A stretch of DNA of 64,000 nucleotides from DATGUN01 sp035301285 (GTDB taxonomy: Bacteria; Bacillota; Bacilli; Bacillales; Amphibacillaceae): contig DATGUN010000088.1 of NCBI GenBank assembly GCA_035301285.1, forward strand, positions 19,955 through 83,954, in the 5' to 3' direction. This document shows, in pieces, positions 26,460 through 34,126 of the stretch. The first letter of the stretch is position 1; each line of letters begins with the position of its first letter. The notes under the pieces are model-generated. The model saw only the letters and a list, made by a program, of their open reading frames with translations, did no database searches and was not told the origin of the DNA. A program made the position numbers and the translations under genes.

Positions 26460-26533
26460 GTGCCCGTAGCTCAGTCGGATAGAGCATTGGTTTCCGGTAC
26501 CAAGTGTCAGGGGTTCGAATCCTCTCGGGCGCG
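26460..26533 (+). tRNA. tRNA-Arg (anticodon CCG)
   Basis: The cloverleaf closes by eye. The acceptor stem GTGCCCG pairs with CGGGCGC, the D-arm is GCTC...GAGC, and the anticodon stem TTGGT/ACCAA surrounds loop TTCCGGT, giving anticodon CCG (codon CGG). The T-arm AGGGG-TTCGAAT-CCTCT is standard. CCA is not encoded. It is a single tRNA gene with its own promoter and terminator. Confidence 0.95.
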
Positions 26534-26542
26534 CTATATAAA

Positions 26543-26586
26543 AAAGGGGAATGGTCTGGATATTTTCCAGTCCATTCCCTTTTTTT
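26543..26586 (+). terminator. Terminator of tRNA-Arg
   Basis: AGGGGAATGGTCTGGA pairs with TCCAGTCCATTCCCT, followed by a T run. Confidence 0.9.
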
Positions 26587-26736
26587 ATGATTCTAATACG
26601 TTTAGTTACTCTTGGATGTTCACATTTCGCTCTCTCTACATAGCTTGCCAATCAAAAAGTTCATGGTATAGGATGAAGTATATCATCGAGGATTAAAAAA
26701 CAGCCCAACTCCTATTATATAGGGCGTTTGTACGAC

Positions 26737-26763
26737 ACAAAAAAGATTGTCAACCATATATTA
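26737..26763 (+). promoter_or_regulatory. Possible SigK promoter of the coat gene
   Basis: CATATATTA (26755-26763) fits the SigK -10 CATA-N3-TA. An AC (26737-26738) lies 16 bases upstream, as in the SigK -35. Placed about 35 bases before the coat-protein start. Short motifs like this occur by chance, so confidence is limited. Confidence 0.42.
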
Positions 26764-26797
26764 AAAGTGTCATATGTCCTATAAGGAGTGAATGGGA

Positions 26798-27487
26798 ATG
26801 GATTATCAAGAAGAAAGGTTATTCAGAAACAATCGAGATCAGTGTGATGATATGTGGTATGATGATGACTTTTATCCGGATGGCTATCGTGAAAAAAATG
26901 GACGTCGTTACGATTGTGGTTGCGAAAATCATGACAGACGAAGGGGGTGCGGATGTCATTCTTCCCATCACCATTATGATGATGGAAAACGTTGCGGTGA
27001 ATGGAAGTCATGTGATAGATGTGGACGATGGGGCCATTGTGATTGTCATCGCCATCCCGGACATAAGGGTGTACATCGCGTGTGCCGGGAGCTTTCGAAG
27101 ATTTTAAAAGAACAGAAGCATCCCAATAAACCAGATTGTGGTTGTCATGCATCCATACGACAGCTAACGGGACATCGTCGTAACCTTATTATACCGTTTA
27201 TGCTTACTACAAGGAACGGCCGACTGTTTGTTGAATGGGGGAGGGAAAGACACCGCACGTATGCCACTGTATTTTTTTCCGTTGTCAGGGTGAACTGCCG
27301 CTATAATGAGGCTGTTTTGGAATTATTAAAGCCCGAGCCTCCAATTACGAATAGGCGTACAGGAAGGATCGATAAAAGAAGAATAAGAAATGTAGAATAT
27401 TTGGTACCGACTGGTGAAAGAGTTTTTGTGGATTTGACACCAATGAGAGATGTGAAGCGCCTCCCAAAGGATCTTGTGAAACGGTAA
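26798..27487 (+). CDS. CotY/CotZ-family spore coat protein with Cys/His-rich N-terminus
   Basis: A 229-residue protein whose C-terminal part (from about residue 95) fits the cysteine-rich crust proteins CotY/CotZ: VCRELSKILKEQK, then PDCGCHASIRQL, LIIPFMLTTRNGRLFVEWG, and a beta-rich region ending VPTGERVFVDLTPM. The N-terminal 90 residues are unusual: very hydrophilic, with runs such as DCGCENHDRRRGCGCHSSHH and KSCDRCGRWGHCDCHRHPGH, dense in Cys, His, Asp and Arg. This could cross-link by disulfides or bind metal. ATG 26798 is chosen over 26792 because AAGGAG lies 9 bases upstream. A SigK-like promoter fits late mother-cell expression. The coat assignment is moderately sure; the role of the N-terminus is unknown. 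Confidence 0.78.
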   Translation: MDYQEERLFRNNRDQCDDMWYDDDFYPDGYREKNGRRYDCGCENHDRRRGCGCHSSHHHYDDGKRCGEWKSCDRCGRWGHCDCHRHPGHKGVHRVCRELSKILKEQKHPNKPDCGCHASIRQLTGHRRNLIIPFMLTTRNGRLFVEWGRERHRTYATVFFSVVRVNCRYNEAVLELLKPEPPITNRRTGRIDKRRIRNVEYLVPTGERVFVDLTPMRDVKRLPKDLVKR

Positions 27488-27519
27488 ATCGATGATTATT
27501 GTAACCATTTGTAATGGCA

Positions 27520-27553
27520 AAAACGAACAGGAGAAAGATTCTGTTCGTTTTAA
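27520..27553 (+). terminator. Terminator of the coat protein gene
   Basis: AAAACGAACAG pairs with CTGTTCGTTTT around GAGAAAGATT. The symmetric A/T flanks may also serve the convergent Spo0E-like gene. Confidence 0.75.
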
Positions 27554-27577
27554 ATGCCAATTAATGGTGCTTTCAAA

Positions 27578-27766
27578 TCAACAGATATGTTCTTCTTGTA
27601 TGCTTTCACGTAGTAAATGTTTATTCAAAAGTGTGTCCAATTCTTGGCTGCAATTGATGGTCTGTTTGTCTTGCAGACCATATTGTTCACCTAGAATGAT
27701 CAATTCAGCCTTTTTTTGTTTAATCGCAAATGATAAATCGGAATTTGAAACAACTTCTTTAAACAT
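27578..27766 (-). CDS. Spo0E-like aspartyl-phosphate phosphatase
   Basis: A small protein of about 62 residues with the two-helix Spo0E fold: AIKQKKAELIILGEQYGL, then the signature SQELDTLLN, in which the SxELD core is the catalytic motif that dephosphorylates Spo0A~P and delays sporulation. The start is uncertain. ATG 27766 is taken, with a distant AAGGGA; a TTG at 27787 would add seven residues. It stands alone between a coat gene and a prenyltransferase gene. Which response regulator it serves cannot be read from the sequence. Confidence 0.82.
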   Translation of the reverse strand: MFKEVVSNSDLSFAIKQKKAELIILGEQYGLQDKQTINCSQELDTLLNKHLLRESIQEEHIC

Positions 27767-27930
27767 TATTTTCGACAATCCCTTCAAAATTTGTTGTACG
27801 CTGTAAATGACACATCAAAAAGTATTATTCCTTATTATTAAACAGAATACAACAGATTCAACAAAGGTTCTGGAAATCTTTCATATTTCGACACTTTATA
27901 ACAAGTATTTCGGCGTAAAGTCCAGCATAT

Positions 27931-28854
27931 CTACAGTGCAGCACATAAACCGATTATAAACATCATGCTGAAAAACATATGATGCCAGCTTGCCCATTGC
28001 ATGCATCCGTATTTAATGGTGGTTTTTTCCTTCCTGAGTGATTGATAAAGAAACCATGCAAACGGCATAGAGAGAAGGGATATGAGTGTTTGCCATGGCG
28101 CTATATCAAAAAGGACCAATAAAGAAAGAAGGATATAAGTGCCAATCGAAATGCTTGCCAAAAGACGCATTGCTTTTCTGTAACCCAATCGCAAGGCAAG
28201 TGTTTGTCGAAATCCCGCATCTTTTTTTAAGTCGCGTATATTGTTCGTTAAAATCATTGTAGATATCAGCAAACTGAACAACAATGAGACAAGAAATATA
28301 GATATATTTAAATGATGACCTTGTATAACAAAAGCCAGATTCATTGGAACGATACCCAAAAAAGTAGCAGCTACGACTTCACCAAGACCTAATGCTGAAA
28401 ATGAATGTTTCCCGAATGAATAATAAACACCACAAATAATGCCGGCCAGACCAGTGAATAGTATCCATATATTTGTTCGAGAAACAAGCCATGCACCGAT
28501 TATCATCGCTAGTAGCAAGAGCAGGCAGGCGATATAAAAAACGGTTTTAAGGGTTGGATGATAAAGTGGTGAGGGCGTTGATGCCATTCGCCATTTGTTT
28601 TGGTCCTGCCCATTTTTAAAATCGAAATAATCATTGAACATATTAACAGAGGATTGTATCAATAGAGTAGCGATAGCAAGTCCAATAAATAAAGTGATAT
28701 TGATGTTACCGGTATATAAAGCATACATTGTTCCCGCGATAATTGGAGAAAGACTTCCAGTCAATGTAAGTGGTCGTGTCAACGTGATCCATGATCCCTT
28801 AAATACATATATTTTATTTGACTCATTCATGGCTAAAGCATCATTCACAATCAT
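27931..28854 (-). CDS. UbiA/MenA-like prenyltransferase
   Basis: An integral membrane prenyltransferase of 307 residues with about nine helices. The first Asp-rich motif is NMFNDYFDFKNGQD and the second NNIRDLKKDAGFRQTLALRLG, both intact and in the order seen in MenA (1,4-dihydroxy-2-naphthoate polyprenyltransferase). The ATG at 28854 has GAGGTGAG about 6 bases upstream. It follows a CopD-like membrane gene by about 20 bases, forming a two-gene operon. It could be the menaquinone enzyme itself or a MenA paralogue; no other men genes are in the window to decide. Confidence 0.83.
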   Translation of the reverse strand: MIVNDALAMNESNKIYVFKGSWITLTRPLTLTGSLSPIIAGTMYALYTGNINITLFIGLAIATLLIQSSVNMFNDYFDFKNGQDQNKWRMASTPSPLYHPTLKTVFYIACLLLLLAMIIGAWLVSRTNIWILFTGLAGIICGVYYSFGKHSFSALGLGEVVAATFLGIVPMNLAFVIQGHHLNISIFLVSLLFSLLISTMILTNNIRDLKKDAGFRQTLALRLGYRKAMRLLASISIGTYILLSLLVLFDIAPWQTLISLLSMPFAWFLYQSLRKEKTTIKYGCMQWASWHHMFFSMMFIIGLCAAL

Positions 28855-28874
28855 GTCTCTCACCTCAATTAAAA

Positions 28875-29366
28875 TTAGATAAGTACCATGCATATAATCA
28901 ATATGAAAAAACCGATACCTTCCACACTCTCCACAAGGGATACCTTTATAAATGCATGCCTTAATGGACGTCCGTTTCCGCTTTCAGCTGCATCCCAAAG
29001 ATGGTCGTTCGATAAAATCGACATCGCATAACCATATCCAATGACGGCACCCCAAAATAATGTTATAAGGGCTATGACTAGAGCCGTCAGCCAAATATGT
29101 CCATAAGTTGAATGAAGTAATATGTCCCATGTTCGTATTGGACCGAGGACAGTTCCAAGTGTAATCCCTGTAATGATGACAATGCTTCCAGTTAATGTGA
29201 ACAGATGATGCGTCCATTTCATTAAAGCGCGTAGATATTCCCGTTGTATTTTAAAGGGTAATTTCTGTGATGACGGATATACCCCCCATCCGACAAATAA
29301 AACGCCTCCAGCCCAAATGATGGCGAAAAATATGTGGACGGTTAAAACAATCTGAAAAAGATTCAT
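28875..29366 (-). CDS. CopD-like four-helix membrane protein
   Basis: A 163-residue membrane protein with four helices (about 5-27, 52-75, 88-112 and 140-162). It has His at position 11 of the first helix (LTVHIFFAIIWAGGVLF) and a His pair in KWTHHLFTL. This layout resembles CopD / DUF2269-type proteins, which may bind heme or copper, but the family call is tentative. AAGGTGGTG lies upstream of the ATG. It is the first gene of an operon with the prenyltransferase. A Crp/Fnr-like palindrome lies 50 bases upstream, so a role tied to respiration or oxygen is a reasonable guess. Confidence 0.68.
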   Translation of the reverse strand: MNLFQIVLTVHIFFAIIWAGGVLFVGWGVYPSSQKLPFKIQREYLRALMKWTHHLFTLTGSIVIITGITLGTVLGPIRTWDILLHSTYGHIWLTALVIALITLFWGAVIGYGYAMSILSNDHLWDAAESGNGRPLRHAFIKVSLVESVEGIGFFILIICMVLI

Positions 29367-29415
29367 GACAGGATCACCACCTTATCTTTATTATAAACTC
29401 ATCGATGTTTTCCAG

Positions 29416-29431
29416 TGTGACATTTATCACG
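29416..29431. promoter_or_regulatory. Crp/Fnr-type palindrome
   Basis: TGTGACATTTATCACG matches TGTGA-N6-TCACA in 9 of 10 positions. It lies in the divergent region between the CopD-like gene and the glutaredoxin gene, 50 bases from the former. A looser TGTTACAAATTGTCACA follows about 40 bases on. Confidence 0.42.
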
Positions 29432-29548
29432 AACGTATGATTGTTTTATGTTGATTTGTTACAAATTGTCACATATGATGACATCAACCATAAAAAGTAT
29501 TATGCTGAAGATAAATTATAATAGCATGAATTGAAGGAGGGGGTGTTC

Positions 29549-29791
29549 ATGCTGCAAGTACGATTATATATGAAGGAAAACTGCCCATTGTGTGATGACG
29601 TCAAAGCGCAACTTTGGCTATTGCAGCAAGAATTTGCTTTTGAAATCGAGGAAAGGAATATATATTCGTGTGATGAATGGTTAATGGATTATCAATTGAA
29701 TATTCCGGTAGTCGAGGTGAATGAGGAGCAACTTGATTGTGCATCTGTTTCATATCACGCCATCAAGAACTTGTTGAATGGATTTGCTTGA
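29549..29791 (+). CDS. Glutaredoxin-family protein
   Basis: An 80-residue single-domain thioredoxin-fold protein. The active-site motif CPLC (Cys12, Cys15) follows the first beta strand (VRLYMKENCPLCDDVKAQL), and the cis-Pro loop is seen as IPVVEV. It is annotated in related genomes as a glutaredoxin-like protein. Start taken at ATG 29549 because AAGGAGGGGG lies 5-7 bases upstream; an in-frame ATG at 29531 has no such site. It lies just upstream of the cggR promoter but appears to be a separate unit. In a bacillithiol-producing organism (bshB2 is present here) a bacilliredoxin-type role is conceivable but unproven. Confidence 0.82.
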   Translation: MLQVRLYMKENCPLCDDVKAQLWLLQQEFAFEIEERNIYSCDEWLMDYQLNIPVVEVNEEQLDCASVSYHAIKNLLNGFA

Positions 29792-29835
29792 CCAACATGT
29801 GAAGCTTTTTTCTTTCAGATATTGGCGGAATTTGA

Positions 29836-29841
29836 TATAAT
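29836..29841 (+). promoter_or_regulatory. -10 element of the cggR-gapA promoter
   Basis: TATAAT at 29836-29841; the -35 region 17 bases upstream (TTTCAG) is weak. Transcription would start near 29848, about 35 bases before the CggR operator. Confidence 0.5.
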
Positions 29842-29881
29842 TTAATAGAAAGATAAAGATGGAATATATTTTTGTGGTTCG

Positions 29882-29917
29882 CGGGACAGTAAATAGCCCT
29901 GCGGGACATTTGTTGTC
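29882..29917 (+). promoter_or_regulatory. CggR operator
   Basis: Two CGGGAC boxes (29882-29887 and 29902-29907) are arranged exactly as in the B. subtilis operator CGGGAC-N6-TGTC-N4-CGGGAC-N6-TGTC. The second half-site is perfect (TGTC at 29914-29917). In the first, TGTC is replaced by TAGC. It lies between promoter and cggR start, so bound CggR tetramer would act as a roadblock until fructose-1,6-bisphosphate releases it. Confidence 0.9.
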
Positions 29918-29936
29918 CATGAAGGAGACCCTGAGT

Positions 29937-30965
29937 ATGAAAGCTTTAATGGAAATGCAAAAGAAATTGTATCCAGACATTCTACATGTGATAGAAAGAC
30001 GCTATTCCATTTTAAGCAGTGTGGAACTGTTTCAACCCATAGGCAGAAGAAGCTTGTCGGAAAACACAAACACATCTGAACGAATTGTACGCAGTGAAGT
30101 CACTTTTTTACACAAACAGGGATTGATCGATATTACAACTAAGGGAATGCATATTACAAAAGAGGGGACACTTGTTTTAGGGCAACTTGCACAATTTATG
30201 AATGAAGTAAGTGGATTGGCAACATTAGGGAAGAAGCTGGAACAAGAACTCCCTGTCCAAAAGGTAATGGTTGTTCCCGGTGATAGTGATGTATTTACAT
30301 GGGTCAAACAAGAGATGGGAAAAGCATGTGTAAGTTATTTAAAATCATCTATTAAAGCTGATTACACGATTGCGGTTACCGGCGGGACTACAATGGCAGC
30401 TCTAAGTGATGTCATGTGTCCACTTTCTGTGGGTGGTAACGGGTTGTTTTTACCTGCACGAGGTGGCCTTGGTGAAAATGCTGAAAATCAGGCCAACTCG
30501 ATTGCTGCAGAAATGGCGCGAAAAGCTCATGGCACATACCGTCAATTATATGTCCCTGACCCGCTCAGTGAGACATCGTATCAAACCATCATCAAAGAAC
30601 CAGCTATCATTGATGTTCTGGAGCGCATTAAACACTCAGACGTTGTGATTCATGGTATCGGTGATGCCCTGACAATGGCGACTCGCCGTAAAACCACATC
30701 TGATGTTCTGGAAAAATTGACAAAAGAAGATGCGGTCAGTGAAGCTTTTGGATATTATTTTAACGCCGGTGGTGACATTGTTCATAAAGTACGGACAGTG
30801 GGCATCCACCTGGAGGACCTGTCAGGGGTAGAAACCGTCATTACGATGGCCGGTGGGAAGTCGAAGGCCAAAGCGATCACGTCGTACTTCAAACACGCAA
30901 AAAGTGATTTGCTGATTACGGATGAAACAGCTGCAAACGAGATATTAAGGGGTATATCCCTTTAA
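29937..30965 (+). CDS. cggR: Central glycolytic genes regulator
   Basis: A SorC/DeoR-type repressor of 342 residues. The N-terminal winged helix is seen in PIGRRSLSENTNTSERIVRS, and the sugar-phosphate binding domain from about 90 on includes VTGGTTMAAL and LPARGGLGENAENQANSIA. Fructose-1,6-bisphosphate is the known inducer in B. subtilis. Start at ATG 29937 with AAGGAG 9 bases upstream. The gene lies directly after its own operator and before gapA, as in B. subtilis. The order cggR-gapA-pgk-tpiA-gpmI-eno is complete here. Confidence 0.95.
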   Translation: MKALMEMQKKLYPDILHVIERRYSILSSVELFQPIGRRSLSENTNTSERIVRSEVTFLHKQGLIDITTKGMHITKEGTLVLGQLAQFMNEVSGLATLGKKLEQELPVQKVMVVPGDSDVFTWVKQEMGKACVSYLKSSIKADYTIAVTGGTTMAALSDVMCPLSVGGNGLFLPARGGLGENAENQANSIAAEMARKAHGTYRQLYVPDPLSETSYQTIIKEPAIIDVLERIKHSDVVIHGIGDALTMATRRKTTSDVLEKLTKEDAVSEAFGYYFNAGGDIVHKVRTVGIHLEDLSGVETVITMAGGKSKAKAITSYFKHAKSDLLITDETAANEILRGISL

Positions 30966-30967
30966 AA
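30945..30967 (+). other. Stem-loop at the cggR-gapA junction
   Basis: TTAAGGGG-TATA-TCCCTTTAA forms a compact hairpin across the cggR stop codon. In B. subtilis the cggR-gapA message is cleaved by RNase Y near the end of cggR and a 5' hairpin stabilises gapA mRNA. This hairpin is in the right place, but processing is inferred. Confidence 0.45.
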
Positions 30968-30996
30968 TATATATCATTATTTAGGAGGAAATAAAC

Positions 30997-32007
30997 ATGA
31001 CAGTAAAAATAGGTATAAATGGATTTGGACGCATTGGACGAAATGTATTCCGCAAAGCACTGGACAATGACAATGTAGAGGTTGTTGCAGTCAACGATCT
31101 GACAGATGCAGACATGCTTGCACATTTATTGAAATATGATTCAGTACACGGAAAGTTGAAAGAAGATGTTTCCGTTAATGGATCAAACCTTGTTGTTGGC
31201 GGAAAAGAAATCAAAGTTCTATCTGAGCGTGACCCTGCAGATCTTGGGTGGAAAGACCTTGGTGTAGAGATTGTCATCGAATCAACCGGTCGTTTCACGA
31301 ACCGCAAAGATGCACAAAAGCATCTTGATGCAGGTGCTAAAAAAGTTATCATTTCCGCCCCTGCCAAAGAAGAAGATTTAACAATGGTACTCGGTGTGAA
31401 CGAAAAAGATTATGATCCAGCTAAGCATCATATTGTTTCTAACGCATCATGTACGACAAACTGTATCGCACCGATGGCAAAAGTATTGCATGATGCATTT
31501 GGCCTTAAACGCGGATTGATGACAACCGTACACTCTTACACAAATGACCAACAAATTCTGGACTTGCCGCATAAAGACTATCGACGTGCGCGTGCAGCTG
31601 CGACGAACATCATTCCGACATCGACAGGTGCTGCAAAAGTAGTCGGTAAAGTCCTTCCTGATTTGGATGGCAAGTTAAATGGTATGGCTGTTCGTGTACC
31701 GACTCCAGATGGTTCATTGACCGATTTGGTTGCAGAACTTGATAAAGACGTGACAGCTGAAGAAGTTAACCAAGCATTTAAAGATGCTGCTGAAAAAGGT
31801 GAGTTGAAAGGCATTGTTGAATATTCAGAAGAACCGCTTGTATCATCTGATATCGTCGATAATTCGCATTCAACCATCTTTGATAGTTTATCGACAATGA
31901 TATTGGATGGCAACATGGTGAAAACTGTCGCATGGTACGATAATGAAATGGGTTATTCCAGTCGCTGTGTCGATATGGCAGAGTATTTAAGTGAACAAGG
32001 ACTATAA
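30997..32007 (+). CDS. gapA: Glyceraldehyde-3-phosphate dehydrogenase (glycolytic)
   Basis: The NAD-dependent enzyme that converts glyceraldehyde-3-phosphate to 1,3-bisphosphoglycerate; 336 residues. The N-terminal Rossmann motif is GINGFGRIGRN, and the catalytic Cys lies in SNASCTTNCIAPM. The C-terminal WYDNEMGYSSR is typical. TAGGAGG precedes the ATG. Position after cggR identifies it as the glycolytic GapA and not the gluconeogenic GapB. A strong terminator follows, so pgk is probably served mainly by its own promoter, with some read-through from upstream. Confidence 0.98.
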   Translation: MTVKIGINGFGRIGRNVFRKALDNDNVEVVAVNDLTDADMLAHLLKYDSVHGKLKEDVSVNGSNLVVGGKEIKVLSERDPADLGWKDLGVEIVIESTGRFTNRKDAQKHLDAGAKKVIISAPAKEEDLTMVLGVNEKDYDPAKHHIVSNASCTTNCIAPMAKVLHDAFGLKRGLMTTVHSYTNDQQILDLPHKDYRRARAAATNIIPTSTGAAKVVGKVLPDLDGKLNGMAVRVPTPDGSLTDLVAELDKDVTAEEVNQAFKDAAEKGELKGIVEYSEEPLVSSDIVDNSHSTIFDSLSTMILDGNMVKTVAWYDNEMGYSSRCVDMAEYLSEQGL

Positions 32008-32022
32008 AAGGAATGTGTGAAG

Positions 32023-32060
32023 GAGGGAAGGAGCCGAATCCTTCCCTCTTTTCTCTTTTT
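32023..32060 (+). terminator. Terminator after gapA
   Basis: GAGGGAAGGA pairs with TCCTTCCCTC around GCCGAA, followed by TTTTCTCTTTTT. Confidence 0.9.
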
Positions 32061-32080
32061 GATTTTTAATATCTGTTTAC

Positions 32081-32109
32081 TCGAAAACAATTTTTGGGTA
32101 ACGTATAAT
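32081..32109 (+). promoter_or_regulatory. SigA promoter of pgk-tpiA-gpmI-eno
   Basis: -10 TATAAT at 32104-32109 with a weak -35 TCGAAA at 32081-32086 (17-base spacer), about 54 bases before pgk. Confidence 0.55.
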
Positions 32110-32162
32110 AGATTTGATAAGGGAATACATAATAAAGGTTAATAAAGGAGGTTATGTGCGAT

Positions 32163-33344
32163 ATGAACAAACAAACATTACATGATTTAGATGTGCAAGG
32201 TAAACGTGTTTTTTGCCGCGTGGATTTTAACGTTCCGATGGAAGACCGTGTCGTCATTGATGACACGCGAATCAGAGCCGCGATACCAACCATTGAATTT
32301 CTTTCAACCCAAGGGGCAATCGTTATATTGGCCAGCCACTTGGGACGTCCAAAGGGCCAGGTGGCAGAAGAACTGCGTCTTGATCCTGTTGCCTCACGCC
32401 TAAGTGATCTACTTGGAAAAAACGTCCTTAAAACGGATAGTGTTTATGGCGAAGAAGTTGATACAGCACTTTCATCAATGACTGAAGGGGATATCTTGCT
32501 TCTTGAAAATGTCCGGTTTGAGCCGGGTGAAGAAAAAAATGATCCGGAATTATCCAAACAATTTGCACGGATGGCAGATGTTTATGTGAATGATGCGTTT
32601 GGGGCAGCACACCGTGCACATGCATCAACGACCGGTGTGGCAAAATGGCTCCCTTCAGCTGCCGGATTTTTGATGGAGAAAGAATTGAATGTCCTATCAA
32701 AAGCTTTAGAAGACCCCGATCGACCATTTACAGCCATTATCGGTGGAGCAAAAGTGAAAGATAAAATTGATGTCATCGACCATTTGTTGGATAAAGTCGA
32801 TCATCTTCTTATTGGAGGTGGATTGGCTTATACATTTGTGAAAGCAAAAGGGTATGAAATCGGGAAATCATTATTGGAAGAAGATAAATTGGAGCTTGCA
32901 AAATCATTCATGGAAAAGGCTGTAACGAATAACGTCAATCTCCAATTGCCGATTGATGTTGTCGTGGCTGATGATTTTTCCGATGAAGCAGATACAAAAA
33001 TTGTTCCAATCGACCAAATTCCTTCTGATTGGGAAGCGTTGGACATTGGTCCGGAAACACGCAACAATTATGAAAAAATAGTGAGCGAATCGAAACTTAC
33101 CATCTGGAATGGACCGATGGGCGTGTTTGAAATGAACCCATTTGCAGGGGGAACAAGAGCTGTGGCCAAAGCACTAGCTGATGCGGATGGATTTACCATT
33201 ATTGGTGGAGGTGATTCCGCCAGTGCGGTTGAACAATTTGGTTTTGCAGATGATATGGATCATGTTTCGACAGGGGGCGGTGCATCGCTTGAATTTATGG
33301 AAGGAAAAGTACTGCCTGGAGTCGACGCTTTAGCAGATAAATAA
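32163..33344 (+). CDS. pgk: Phosphoglycerate kinase
   Basis: Converts 1,3-bisphosphoglycerate and ADP to 3-phosphoglycerate and ATP; 393 residues. The substrate-binding N-terminus reads RVDFNVPM, with ASHLGRPKG following, and the nucleotide loop GGGDSASAVEQFG lies near 370. Start chosen at ATG 32163, since AAAGGAGG ends 11 bases upstream; ATG 32154 in frame is only 2 bases from it. tpiA follows after 23 bases. The first gene of the four-gene payoff-phase unit. Confidence 0.97.
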   Translation: MNKQTLHDLDVQGKRVFCRVDFNVPMEDRVVIDDTRIRAAIPTIEFLSTQGAIVILASHLGRPKGQVAEELRLDPVASRLSDLLGKNVLKTDSVYGEEVDTALSSMTEGDILLLENVRFEPGEEKNDPELSKQFARMADVYVNDAFGAAHRAHASTTGVAKWLPSAAGFLMEKELNVLSKALEDPDRPFTAIIGGAKVKDKIDVIDHLLDKVDHLLIGGGLAYTFVKAKGYEIGKSLLEEDKLELAKSFMEKAVTNNVNLQLPIDVVVADDFSDEADTKIVPIDQIPSDWEALDIGPETRNNYEKIVSESKLTIWNGPMGVFEMNPFAGGTRAVAKALADADGFTIIGGGDSASAVEQFGFADDMDHVSTGGGASLEFMEGKVLPGVDALADK

Positions 33345-33367
33345 ATGAGATGATGGGAGTTGTTTGC

Positions 33368-34126
33368 ATGCGAAAGAACGTTATTGCCGGAAATTGGAAA
33401 ATGAATAAAACATTGAAAGAGGCTGTTGCCTTTGTTGATGAAACATCCAAAAAAGTGCCATCCGAAGATAATGTGGAAACGATTGTTTGTGCACCATTTC
33501 CTTTTCTTCACACACTTGTGGAAGGTGCGAAAGGTTCAAGTTTAAAAATAGGCGCACAAACCATGCACTATGAAGAAAACGGGGCATATACAGGTGAAGT
33601 CAGTCCTCTTATGCTGCAAGAAATAGGTGTTACACATGTTGTTATCGGTCATTCAGAACGCAGGCAATATTATAATGAAACAGATGATTCGGTGAACAAA
33701 AAAGTACATGCTGCTTTTTCGCATGGGTTGACTCCTATTGTATGTGTAGGGGAAACTTTGGAACAACGTGAAGCAAATGAAACTATGACACTTGTTGAAA
33801 AACAGGTTGAAACGGCATTGTCGGGTTTATCCAACGAACAAGTTGCACGTGTCATCATTGCTTATGAACCGATTTGGGCCATTGGCACAGGTAAAACGGC
33901 GACGAGTGATGAAGCGAATGATGTATGTACACATATACGCCATGTTGTAAAAGAAATGACATCCAATCAGGTCGCAAGTGACGTCAGGATTCAATATGGT
34001 GGCAGTGTCAAACCTGCAAATGTCGATGACTTGCTTGGGAAATCAGATATTGACGGCGCGCTTGTCGGTGGTGCGAGTTTGGAAGAAGATTCTTTTCTTC
34101 AGTTAGCTGAGGCGGGTAAAAAATGA
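33368..34126 (+). CDS. tpiA: Triosephosphate isomerase
   Basis: Interconverts DHAP and glyceraldehyde-3-phosphate; 252 residues. The active-site Lys is in AGNWKMNKT, the electrophilic His in VIGHSERR, and the catalytic Glu in AYEPIWAIGTGKTA (loop 6). The start is ATG 33368 with GGGAG upstream. The stop overlaps the gpmI start by 4 bases (ATGA). It also takes up DHAP made by GlpD. Confidence 0.97.
   Translation: MRKNVIAGNWKMNKTLKEAVAFVDETSKKVPSEDNVETIVCAPFPFLHTLVEGAKGSSLKIGAQTMHYEENGAYTGEVSPLMLQEIGVTHVVIGHSERRQYYNETDDSVNKKVHAAFSHGLTPIVCVGETLEQREANETMTLVEKQVETALSGLSNEQVARVIIAYEPIWAIGTGKTATSDEANDVCTHIRHVVKEMTSNQVASDVRIQYGGSVKPANVDDLLGKSDIDGALVGGASLEEDSFLQLAEAGKK

Noticed and set aside
26460..26533. 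tRNA-Arg as a second integration site
   Set aside because: No repeat of its 3' end was seen elsewhere in the window and the neighbours are ordinary genes.
29454..29478. TTGTTACAAATTGTCACA as a Rex or second Fnr site
   Set aside because: Spacing and half-sites do not fit either consensus well; mentioned only as a loose repeat near the better Fnr-like palindrome.
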